DNA from: Candidatus Altarchaeales archaeon
GTDB lineage: Archaea; Altiarchaeota; Altiarchaeia; IMC4; SCGC-AAA252-I15
Length of the DNA: 15,968 bases
Direction of reading: 5' to 3'
NCBI GenBank assembly: GCA_014729705.1
Contig: WJJK01000092.1
Location: forward strand, 1-15,968
Positions 1 through 6,835 of the stretch are shown one piece after another (the first letter of the stretch is position 1; every line of letters begins with the position of its first letter). The notes beneath the pieces were generated by a model. That model searched no databases, was not told the DNA's origin, and saw nothing but the letters and a program-made list of their open reading frames with translations. A program made the translations under genes and the position numbers.

Positions 1-49
1 CTGCATACTGCATAGAGGGTTCTTTTTTACATTTACCTACATCACACAT
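1..49 (-). CDS. Possible start of a further downstream gene, cut by the window edge
   Basis: An ATG at 49-47 on the minus strand opens a frame that stays open to the edge of the window (16 codons, beginning MCDVGKCKKEPS). It lies 23 bases after the stop of the upstream methyltransferase gene, on the same strand, which fits the packed layout. There is no strong ribosome binding site, only a GGGA about ten bases upstream. Two Cys residues in the first seven could belong to a small metal-binding protein, but the visible part is too short to assign. Confidence 0.3.
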   Translation of the reverse strand, partial: MCDVGKCKKEPSMQYA

Positions 50-72
50 ACTAAAATCCCAACAATCAAGTA

Positions 73-714
73 TCAGCTTTTTTCGAGCACAAAAATACCC
101 TGACCGACGTGACGGTTTAGTTCCCACTTCTTATGAACTTTGTAGCCCCGGTCTTCGATAGCTCTCATAGTACCTATTTTAGGGGCATCTTTATTGTGGG
201 GATTGTTATTATAGTGGTTCCAATCATCAACTAAAAGAATGAATACATCATCTAAGATGGGATCCCATCTGTATACCCCTTGGTACTGAGAATCCTCATC
301 ATGAGCAGCATCGTACAAAAGAAAGTTTATCTTATGTTCAAATAAATCGAAGCTTACTTCACGAAAACTATCCGTGATCAACTTGTACTTTCCGTCAAAA
401 CCTAAATCACTTGAGTTCTTTGCAAACTCTTGTCCCAAAGAACTATCTAATCCCTTACCAAAAAAACTGTCGTTTGCGTATACCACCACATTCGGGTTGC
501 TATCAAGGGCAGCAAATAGAGAACCGCCTTTCCAAAAACCCACGTGCAAATGGCGAACATCGGGATAAGAGCAGAGATTATTTACAAGGTGCAAATAAGG
601 TTTTTCATGCATCGTACCTACTTGCTGAACACGAGAGGAAAGCTTTGATTTGAGGTGATCGGAATCCTTTACGGCTTTCTCCACCCTACCAATATATTCT
701 TTTACTATATCCAT
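73..714 (-). CDS. Class I SAM-dependent methyltransferase-like protein (Methyltransf_24 / CmcI type)
   Basis: A 213-residue protein with a Rossmann methyltransferase look. Residues 57-65 (HVGFWKGGS) match the 'lEIGtwkGgS' form of the SAM-binding motif I seen in the Methyltransf_24/CmcI-like families. An acidic strand end follows near residue 82, and YDAAHDED (134-141) and LLVDDWN (160-166) resemble the Asp-rich metal or substrate motifs of these families. The size fits a single-domain enzyme. The substrate is unknown; relatives act on sugars, small molecules or lipids. It is separated from the main methyltransferase and glycosyltransferase cassette by the deaminase and patatin genes but could serve the same modification. 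The ribosome binding site is weak (GAAAAAAG just before ATG). The fold call is fairly firm, the function is not. Confidence 0.7.
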   Translation of the reverse strand: MDIVKEYIGRVEKAVKDSDHLKSKLSSRVQQVGTMHEKPYLHLVNNLCSYPDVRHLHVGFWKGGSLFAALDSNPNVVVYANDSFFGKGLDSSLGQEFAKNSSDLGFDGKYKLITDSFREVSFDLFEHKINFLLYDAAHDEDSQYQGVYRWDPILDDVFILLVDDWNHYNNNPHNKDAPKIGTMRAIEDRGYKVHKKWELNRHVGQGIFVLEKS

Positions 715-763
715 CTTTTTTCAAATAGCCCCTATAGATTTTAGTTTTTGTAATAGCCTATAA

Positions 764-1858
764 CTATCTGGCCTCAGACCTTTCGATCTTGGTCCGCTTG
801 ACATCCCCCACCTTCTCACTATTGGTTCTCTCAAATTTCCATAGATACTTAGACCTCTTTATTCTTTTTGTTCGAATATTTTTTGCGGAAAAAAGGGCGG
901 TGGCAGAAGAAGTTCTATACGTTTCAGAATAATAAACTTGTTGTATTCCTGCATTGGCTATGAGTTTAGCACATTGATAGCAAGGCATATGCGTACAGTA
1001 TAGAATAGGACCTTTGCCCTTTATCAATGCCCCTACTTCTGCGTGAATACATCCACATTCACCTGGAAAGACAGAATCACAGTGGTTTTTCAAACCTGAG
1101 ACTCCGCCATTATACCCCACAGCGATTACATTGTTCTTATTCTCATCAGTCATCACACACCCCACCTTCATACGACAGCAGGGCGATCTCTGAGAAAATA
1201 GGAAAGCCGTTTCCATCATAACTTCATCTAGAGTAGGACGGGAAAGTTCGAGAAACTTTTCATACTTACGCGGTAAGTAAAAACCGCCCCGCCTGTAAAG
1301 AGATGAAAGTATAATCAGTCCGGGAACACCTCCTCGTTTTATTAGATAAAGTGGATTACCAGAACTACTTTTACTTTCATACGTGGATATGTTATACCCC
1401 AGATCTTTATACATTTGTGTAATCTGATTAGAAAAAGATAAAGACGCAGTCTGACAAAGAGTAATGTCTGCTTTACTTGCAGATCTACCTGTTACACAGC
1501 CATCTCCATCGAATACACCACGCAAAAAATCAGAAACAAATTCAGAAGGTATCTCTTCTTGAATGTTAATGTTCAAAGATTTTCTAGGAGTTATTCCAAA
1601 CTTCACAAGCAAATCGTACAATTTCTTAGAATATAGAGTAAAACAAAGTTGATTACCAGAAACACTTAAAGGCTTGGTGGAATGAAAAAACTTACGTAAG
1701 TCTTCCAGTAAAACCCTGTCGCCCTGATGTAATGTCAGATCAATATAATAGGAGCTACGATTTTTGCCAACGGTACCATCCGCAGCAAACAATCCAAGGA
1801 TGTAGTACTTAAAATGAGAGTCGGGATCCAACACTGTGTCGTCAAAAGTATATGTCAT
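764..1858 (-). CDS. LAGLIDADG homing endonuclease fused to deoxycytidylate (dCMP) deaminase
   Basis: A 364-residue two-domain protein. Residues 1-205 form a LAGLIDADG endonuclease with two motifs, LGLFAADGT (21-29) and LRGVFDGDG (112-120), as expected for a single-chain double-motif enzyme. Residues 206-330 form a complete dCMP deaminase that converts dCMP to dUMP for dTMP synthesis: VGCVM (232-236), GYNGG (248-252), HAE (272-274, zinc-binding His272 and proton-shuttling Glu274) and PCYQC (292-296, zinc-binding Cys293 and Cys296). A basic tail of about 35 residues follows. No intein splice-site residues are seen at the junction, and there is no room for a group I intron core between the domains, so this reads as a fusion. 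The ATG overlaps the stop of an upstream ORF encoding a second deaminase N-terminus. Phage deaminases feed the nucleotide pool; the nuclease half probably spreads the element. Confidence 0.88.
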   Translation of the reverse strand: MTYTFDDTVLDPDSHFKYYILGLFAADGTVGKNRSSYYIDLTLHQGDRVLLEDLRKFFHSTKPLSVSGNQLCFTLYSKKLYDLLVKFGITPRKSLNINIQEEIPSEFVSDFLRGVFDGDGCVTGRSASKADITLCQTASLSFSNQITQMYKDLGYNISTYESKSSSGNPLYLIKRGGVPGLIILSSLYRRGGFYLPRKYEKFLELSRPTLDEVMMETAFLFSQRSPCCRMKVGCVMTDENKNNVIAVGYNGGVSGLKNHCDSVFPGECGCIHAEVGALIKGKGPILYCTHMPCYQCAKLIANAGIQQVYYSETYRTSSATALFSAKNIRTKRIKRSKYLWKFERTNSEKVGDVKRTKIERSEAR

Positions 1859-1977
1859 GGTAGAATGCTTGTCCCTGATGTTGCTATACCAACAAACCTA
1901 AGACGACCGCAAGTGGCCCGGGCGGCTACAATGTTAGAAATAGACAAGAAATACTCGTCTCTTGATAACCTTCTCAT
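1855..1977 (-). pseudogene. Remnant 5' part of a dCMP deaminase gene (40 codons)
   Basis: The minus strand holds a 40-codon ORF whose ATG (1977-1975) overlaps the TGA of the preceding gene (TGATG) and whose TGA overlaps the ATG of the next gene (ATGA). Its product begins MRRLSRDEYFLSISNIVAA and continues RATCGRLRFVG. This fits the conserved N-terminus of dCMP deaminases ('xRxSWDEYFM...A..RSTC.R..VGA'), where the TC-R-VG run leads into the GYNG motif. The ORF ends just where that motif should begin, so it lacks the catalytic HAE and PCxxC residues. It is best read as the 5' stump of the original deaminase gene, displaced by the following endonuclease-deaminase gene, which has its own divergent N-terminus. 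It may still be translated, given the coupled start and stop signals. Confidence 0.7.
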
Positions 1978-2204
1978 CAGTTCTTAAGCCTCCAATACGA
2001 ATCCCAAAAATCTTTGAGGTATTTCTCTGCTTCAGATTTGGTTCCAAAGGATTTCAAAGTCAAAAAACCTTCCTCTTTGTAGGAATCAAAGTTGTACCAG
2101 GCTACCAGAACGGGCTCATACTTGCCAGTTTCTGCGTTGAGAAAAAGCATCCAAACTGGGGTATCATCTGTGTCTATGAAAGGAGGAAGTTCAGTGGAAA
2201 TCAT
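1977..2204 (-). CDS. Small protein of unknown function (75 aa)
   Basis: I do not recognise this 75-residue protein (MISTELPPFIDTDDTPVWM...). It is rich in aromatic residues, with a predicted beta-rich first half and an amphipathic C-terminal helix (SEAEKYLKDFWDSYW). The ATG at 2204 is preferred over a TTG at 2225: it overlaps the patatin stop codon (ATGA) and has AAGAGG about seven bases upstream. Its own TGA overlaps the ATG of the deaminase stump. The layout suggests co-translation with the patatin gene. Confidence 0.75.
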   Translation of the reverse strand: MISTELPPFIDTDDTPVWMLFLNAETGKYEPVLVAWYNFDSYKEEGFLTLKSFGTKSEAEKYLKDFWDSYWRLKN

Positions 2205-3136
2205 AACCAAACCTCTTTTATCCAACGATAAGCCTCAGAAAGATCTTCTTCTCGGGCTATTTCCATAAGTCTGGGTACTTTTTTCCAATCATCCAGGGCC
2301 AGCTTTTCCGGCAGAACAGGATTGATCCTATAATAACTTTCCTTCCAACCCAAAAGCTGCTTGCATTGAAAGTCCGTCATAGAGACAGATCCTTCCAAAG
2401 GTATAAATAAAATATGGGGAGCCCATTGTAAAGCACCCCAATCATGGTTTTGGCCTTTTATCCAGCGCCCACTGAATCCCGCCCCTATAGAAAGCAGGTT
2501 GATTACATCCAAGGGTACCCCAGCCGATCGGCTATCCAAAGCCTGAGCTATAGCAACCATAGAGGGGTTGTTGGCTACTACACCTCCGTCAATGTATCCC
2601 TGGTAAGTAGGAAAATAAACAGGGGCAGCTGCCGAACGAAGAGCCACATCCACTACTTTCTCTTGTCCATCCGAGTCCGAACCGGCGAAGTTATGAAAGA
2701 CCTTTAGTTTCCAGGATCTTTTTTTACTATTTGGCCCATTATCCAGCCGGAAAGCAGGAACGACTACCTTTTTGTCCAAATCTACCAGCTGCATGTCTCC
2801 GAACTGGTCGTTCAAAATGTGTCTCAAGTTCTTGTTACTGTAATCCGCTCCGGACATCTTCCATAAGTCCCGGAAATCATCGCGGAGCGAATCAGCAAAG
2901 ACATATTTCATCAAGTTCATGTACATCTCGGTAAGATCGTGAGGCGTAAAACCGGCGGCTAATCCTAAAGCCTGGATTGCCCCGGTAGAAGTACCCGCCA
3001 ATAGATCCGTATCTCGAATAAGATTAGGATACTTTTTGACCAGGCGGGTGAGAATCGTGGCTTCTACAACACCACGAACTCCGCCTCCATCTAAAGAAAG
3101 AATGTTGAAGCGTCGATGTTTAGGAAGATCTGACAT
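2201..3136 (-). CDS. Patatin-like phospholipase
   Basis: A 311-residue protein with the full patatin signature. The oxyanion-hole loop is DGGGVRG (residues 16-22), the nucleophile elbow is GTSTG (48-52) with Ser50 as nucleophile, and the catalytic-dyad Asp is Asp183 in DGG (183-185), followed by NNP. Patatin-family enzymes are Ser-Asp acyl hydrolases that release fatty acids from phospholipids. There is no signal peptide or transmembrane segment, so it would act from the host cytoplasm on the inner membrane. It follows a small winged-helix gene and overlaps the next gene by four bases. Phage roles could include membrane damage at lysis, lipid remodelling or exclusion of other phages. Bacterial patatins such as CapV act as CBASS effectors, but no cyclase is visible here. 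Family assignment is secure, role open. Confidence 0.92.
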   Translation of the reverse strand: MSDLPKHRRFNILSLDGGGVRGVVEATILTRLVKKYPNLIRDTDLLAGTSTGAIQALGLAAGFTPHDLTEMYMNLMKYVFADSLRDDFRDLWKMSGADYSNKNLRHILNDQFGDMQLVDLDKKVVVPAFRLDNGPNSKKRSWKLKVFHNFAGSDSDGQEKVVDVALRSAAAPVYFPTYQGYIDGGVVANNPSMVAIAQALDSRSAGVPLDVINLLSIGAGFSGRWIKGQNHDWGALQWAPHILFIPLEGSVSMTDFQCKQLLGWKESYYRINPVLPEKLALDDWKKVPRLMEIAREEDLSEAYRWIKEVWL

Positions 3137-3145
3137 GAGTTAAAC

Positions 3146-3406
3146 CTATTCAAATAATCTATTCTGAGCTTCAAGCATTTCCTGCCATTCAGAAGCTACA
3201 TAAAGGGCTTTTCCTGATTTCCCTGTAGTTTCGGAAATCTTTTCAGAGCCCTCCATAACCATTTTCCTATCTATTAGTTCTTTTATAGCCGGACCAGAGA
3301 CGTTGTTTTGAAGTCCCAATCTATCTCTTACTTCCGTACGGCAAGAACCTGGATTCTCTTTTATGTACCAGAAAATCTTATCCCTGACTGAACTACTATA
3401 AGTCAT
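3146..3406 (-). CDS. Small winged-helix DNA-binding protein
   Basis: An 86-residue protein that fits a winged helix-turn-helix. Helix one is SSVRDKIFWYIKENP, a second helix covers CRTEVRDRLGL, the likely recognition helix is NNVSGPAIKELIDRKMV, and a beta hairpin or wing covers ISETTGKSGKALYVA. The layout resembles MarR-like or replication-initiator-like winged helices. It ends nine bases before the patatin ATG and starts six bases after the propeller gene, so it is in the same unit. It may regulate this block. Only a weak ribosome binding site (AAGGGA, rather far upstream) is seen. Confidence 0.65.
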   Translation of the reverse strand: MTYSSSVRDKIFWYIKENPGSCRTEVRDRLGLQNNVSGPAIKELIDRKMVMEGSEKISETTGKSGKALYVASEWQEMLEAQNRLFE

Positions 3407-3412
3407 TGTTAT

Positions 3413-4336
3413 TTACCAATCCCTTGGGTCTAATACTAAGTCGTAAATACACTCATTACTTCTATCAGAGACTGTTGCAGATTCCGTTGTTTTATAGGAA
3501 CCGAGCTCGACTCTGTGAACGGAAAGAGGAGAGCTGCCTACGAAAACAGAGTTAGATTTAGGGTGTAAATCCATACCTCTAACTCTTCCGATGTCATTGT
3601 GTTTGCTCTTGGGGTTCTTTTTGACGTTCTGCCCCCACACTGTTTTCGTCTTGCCAGATTTAACATTAAGTTCAACTAAGTTCCCAGCACTACTGGCGTT
3701 AATGAGCAAAGTATCCTTGTTCAAAAACTTTATATCATGGGGGCTAGAACCAACCCCCTTACCAACTACCTCACCTTTGGTATAGTTAAAAATCAAATCC
3801 CGGGTCATTAGAGTGACGTACAAATCACCTGTATCCGGATGCCATTCTAAAGAGTTAAGGTGTACTTTATCTATGTCCCAAGAAAATCCTTGTTTATCCG
3901 AGGGCAGCATGTGGTTAACTGCTCCGTGCCATTTCTTCATAGAGAGTTTGTCTACCAAAACGCCGTCCAGATCAAATACCACCACACTGTTGGAGTGGCA
4001 ATCAGCAATCCAGATCTTGTTATCCCTACAACGAAGCTGGTGAAAGCCTCCTATAGGAAGACCCTGCAAATCGTCTATTTTGTAAACCAGACCATGAGTT
4101 TCCAAGTCAAAACCGAAAACAGTGCCTCGGGTGGTCACATAAAGAACGCCATCCATAATGTCTAACCCCGTAGCTCCTCTACTTCGACCTCCCTTTATCT
4201 CGTGAGAACCTATGACATCCAAAGCCCCTAAAGTCTTCTTAGATTCCCAGTCAAAAATGGTTACCTCGCCTATATCGCGTGGATCATCTTCTGGATTTTC
4301 TCTACGAAATACTGAAGTAATGTACATTCGTTTCAT
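3413..4336 (-). CDS. Beta-propeller protein of unknown function
   Basis: A 307-residue protein made of repeated four-strand units typical of a WD40/NHL/YVTN-like propeller. Recurrent elements include GEVTIFDWESKK (about 23-34), GLDIMDGVLYVTTRGTVFGFDLET, NKIWIADCHSNSVVVFDLDG, LEWHPDTGDLYVTLMTRDLIF, IKFLNKDTLLINASSAGNLVEL and GMDLHPKSNSVFVGSSPLSVHRV. Each pairs an 'x-V-T/D-...-V-x-x-F-D' strand with a turn. No signal peptide or catalytic motif is evident. Soluble propellers of this type often bind ligands or proteins, and some sit beside sulfotransferase or glycan genes, as here. The frame remains open for 34 codons upstream of the ATG (see finding at 4337-4438), so the N-terminus is not fully certain. 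Confidence 0.65.
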   Translation of the reverse strand: MKRMYITSVFRRENPEDDPRDIGEVTIFDWESKKTLGALDVIGSHEIKGGRSRGATGLDIMDGVLYVTTRGTVFGFDLETHGLVYKIDDLQGLPIGGFHQLRCRDNKIWIADCHSNSVVVFDLDGVLVDKLSMKKWHGAVNHMLPSDKQGFSWDIDKVHLNSLEWHPDTGDLYVTLMTRDLIFNYTKGEVVGKGVGSSPHDIKFLNKDTLLINASSAGNLVELNVKSGKTKTVWGQNVKKNPKSKHNDIGRVRGMDLHPKSNSVFVGSSPLSVHRVELGSYKTTESATVSDRSNECIYDLVLDPRDW

Positions 4337-4428
4337 TTGAGTACCTGCCTTTTTACGGCCACTATATACTTCAGTAACCTTGATCAGATTTTCGATACCT
4401 CCTGCACACTTATCGTAAGGCGTATTAA

Positions 4429-6027
4429 TTACAACTCTCTAAATTTTAGGATGAAGTCATAATCTATTTCATCCCATTCGTTCTCGAAGTTTGCCAACTT
4501 GTTAGCTTTAGCAACCGTGTACCCCTTCCCCTGTTCTCCTTGCCACCATTTCTCTTCGGGAATAGGGGACATATCCTTGTAATACAAAGAGACATTTCTA
4601 AAACCCGCCTTCATCAACAAGGCCCGTCCCTGTCCTGGAGTATAACATACCTGATGGTGCGGGCTTTCGGGATGATCGCCCCCTGCGCTGTGCGCGCAAG
4701 CTGGAGGCCACTCCAGCACTAGCTCCCCGCCGTCTTTTAAGACCCGGCCCTGCTCCAGTAAGAATAACAACGGGGACATAGCGTGCTCAAAGATCTGAAA
4801 TCCGGCAACCACATCGAAGAACTCAGCTGGGAAAGGTAGAAGCTCGATGCAGCTATTCACAAAATGGCTCGCATCGAGCCCAAGAATCTCTCGGCCAAAA
4901 TTGATATTGTTGGACCCCATGGTAACTCCGTAGGCATCAAAGCCCATTTCCTGACCACAGACAACCTCCCGGCCGGCACCGGCCCCAACAAAAAGAACCT
5001 TAGACCCCTTGGGAACATGCTGAAGATATTTCCAAGGCTTATTAGTATCTTCGTTTATCGCGTAATCATGCACACGCTTCTCAAAGTCCTGCGTCAAAAG
5101 GCATGTAGCAAACTTTTTTCCTAACTCCAATAACTGTGAATCTTCCAAAGAGAAAGGTACATGGGGAAAGTTCTTTAACTCATACTTATGCCTATCCTCT
5201 TCGATCTCCTCCTCGCTGGCTGTATACATATAAGCAGACACGGGCATTAATTTGTATCCAAAATACTCTAATATCTCGGGAACCTTCTCAAGCTCTCGGT
5301 TTATCTCTCTAATATCTTGGGAACTAAGGTTTTGAATATGCCGAGAATTGAAGTCCATTAAAGGCTTAGATTTCAGCCCATCAATGGAATGAGCTTCAGC
5401 TTTTCTATTGAGGTCAACATCATGTAGGGCTGGAATAAATTCCCTTATCTTCTGCTCAACACCTCTGGGATCTCTAACTAATTCCTCGTAGGTGAGTTCG
5501 AGCGCGATGTCTTTATATTTCTGGTAGTTGTGAATCTGTTGCTCGGCACACCGCACCCAATGCTTAATGCACCTCCCAATAGTCACATCTTGTCTATTGA
5601 TTGTCCTCCGCATACCCTCAGACATTGCATAAGGGTTTCGGGTCATGATAATGAACTGTACGTTGTCAAAATTCTCCACATACATGTCCGCTGCGAAAAG
5701 GGCTGTCGGAGACTTCTCCATGAAGATTTTTGGATTTGCCGTATGGTAATGTTCATGTTGGGACCACGCAGCCTTCCACCTATCTTTGATCACATCCCAA
5801 TCATATGAGTCTCGCCCGGCCCACAAAGGAATATTCTCGGAGAAAAGCTTATTGATTTCCTGATTAGGATAGACACCAGAGTTAGCATAGTTATCTCCGG
5901 CCCCAATCCCCTTGCCTGTTCGCCCTCCAGGAAAAGCCACACAGTTGGCACATAAAGCAAGGTTGTTTTGAAGCCAAGTACTACAACTATCGTTGGGAAT
6001 AAGCAAGAACAAGTAGGAGTCAGACAT
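4429..6027 (-). CDS. Sulfotransferase-like domain fused to a SAM methyltransferase domain
   Basis: A 532-residue two-domain protein. Residues 1-265 look like a PAPS-dependent sulfotransferase. The start FLLIPNDSCSTWL (7-19) takes the place of the usual 'PRSGTTWL' phosphosulfate loop, and FIIMTRNPYAMSEG (125-138) matches the 3'-phosphate-binding 'vRNP......S' motif. EKSP (104-107) and YEELVRDP (180-187) are also typical. After a charged linker (about 270-335), a class I methyltransferase begins: motif I VLFVGAGAG (344-352), then ELLPFPAEFFDVVAGFQIFEHA and VLKDGGELVLEWPP. The loop Gly of 'SGTT' is replaced (DSCST), so sulfotransferase activity is not assured. The first codons overlap the end of the preceding glycosyltransferase gene by eight bases. 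The likely role is sulfation and/or methylation of a sugar made by this cassette. Confidence 0.78.
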   Translation of the reverse strand: MSDSYLFLLIPNDSCSTWLQNNLALCANCVAFPGGRTGKGIGAGDNYANSGVYPNQEINKLFSENIPLWAGRDSYDWDVIKDRWKAAWSQHEHYHTANPKIFMEKSPTALFAADMYVENFDNVQFIIMTRNPYAMSEGMRRTINRQDVTIGRCIKHWVRCAEQQIHNYQKYKDIALELTYEELVRDPRGVEQKIREFIPALHDVDLNRKAEAHSIDGLKSKPLMDFNSRHIQNLSSQDIREINRELEKVPEILEYFGYKLMPVSAYMYTASEEEIEEDRHKYELKNFPHVPFSLEDSQLLELGKKFATCLLTQDFEKRVHDYAINEDTNKPWKYLQHVPKGSKVLFVGAGAGREVVCGQEMGFDAYGVTMGSNNINFGREILGLDASHFVNSCIELLPFPAEFFDVVAGFQIFEHAMSPLLFLLEQGRVLKDGGELVLEWPPACAHSAGGDHPESPHHQVCYTPGQGRALLMKAGFRNVSLYYKDMSPIPEEKWWQGEQGKGYTVAKANKLANFENEWDEIDYDFILKFREL

Positions 6028-6826
6028 TCCATTTCACTCGGGGGTCGAAGTCAATAATATTATCTTGATAGTGGAGCATAGTTTCCTCTAATGCCTTCTT
6101 TCCCACCCGGCAGTAGACCGCATTGTAGGTAAAGGGCAGCTCTCTGTAGGTACGGGCGGTTTTTAGTACGGCAAGTGTCAGGGAGGTTTGCGTAAAATTG
6201 TGTTCGCACTCATCAATACCACTGTTACGAACCTTAATGGCCAAATCTTTCCATGTTTCCGGAAAATTTCGACCATTGCGGTAAAGGACAAAACATGAGT
6301 TGAAATAAACATGCTGCGGAAGGCCGTCGAGGTAGCCAGTAAATCTTTCCGCAGGGGCGTCTACTCCTGCCAACTCATAAAACTGCGCCCAGTGCTCAGC
6401 GTATTCCAAACTCGCCCATCTGTGGTGGGCGTTGTTAGAACCACACGCAGACACATCAAAGTCGGCCTCCAACAACTCCTCAAATCTAACAGGGTCCAGC
6501 AAATACATGTCGGTATCAATCCACAGAGAAAACTCTGTGTCTACCGGTGTATTCACAGCCATGATCTTGTTACCCACAGGCTCACAGTTATGCCCCAGAG
6601 ACTTCCCACCAATAACGTCACAACCATGCTCTATCAACCAGTCCGTCGTTTCTAAAGACGGGGCAGCTTCCTCAGAGTACCACATAACAATACGGCAGTC
6701 TTTATACTTGCCTCCGTTAGTTCGGATAGAATGAACAAGCCTCCTGGACATGGGTTCGTAGTTCTTGCTGTAATTGTTCTTCTCTCTAAACTCACAGGAA
6801 GAAATAATGGTTAGCTTGCCTGACAC
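6020..6826 (-). CDS. GT-A fold glycosyltransferase with DxD motif
   Basis: A protein of about 269 residues with features of a nucleotide-sugar-dependent GT-A enzyme. The N-terminal strand is KLTIISSCEF, then RIVMWYSEE, then SLWIDTDMYLLDP, with the metal-binding DTD at residues 104-106. The pattern resembles galactosyl/hexosyltransferase-like families that carry DxD after a hydrophobic strand. The C-terminal part contains the YFNSCFVLYRNG segment expected for the acceptor side. I prefer the GTG at 6826-6824 because AGGAG lies six bases upstream; a TTG at 6829 is too close to it. It begins about 12 bases after the ParB-like gene and runs eight bases into the sulfotransferase fusion gene, so the three are probably made together. 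Confidence 0.75.
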   Translation of the reverse strand: MSGKLTIISSCEFREKNNYSKNYEPMSRRLVHSIRTNGGKYKDCRIVMWYSEEAAPSLETTDWLIEHGCDVIGGKSLGHNCEPVGNKIMAVNTPVDTEFSLWIDTDMYLLDPVRFEELLEADFDVSACGSNNAHHRWASLEYAEHWAQFYELAGVDAPAERFTGYLDGLPQHVYFNSCFVLYRNGRNFPETWKDLAIKVRNSGIDECEHNFTQTSLTLAVLKTARTYRELPFTYNAVYCRVGKKALEETMLHYQDNIIDFDPRVKWNV

Positions 6827-6835
6827 CAAAATCTC

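Noticed and set aside
764..1977. Intein or group I intron in the deaminase gene
   Set aside because: No intein N-terminal Cys block or C-terminal His-Asn is seen, the complete deaminase domain lies after the endonuclease with its own N-terminus, and neither side has room for a group I catalytic core.
5790..6032. 80-codon minus-strand frame beginning MECLTPTCSCLF
   Set aside because: It overlaps the start of the sulfotransferase fusion in another frame; that gene has the family motifs and this one has none.
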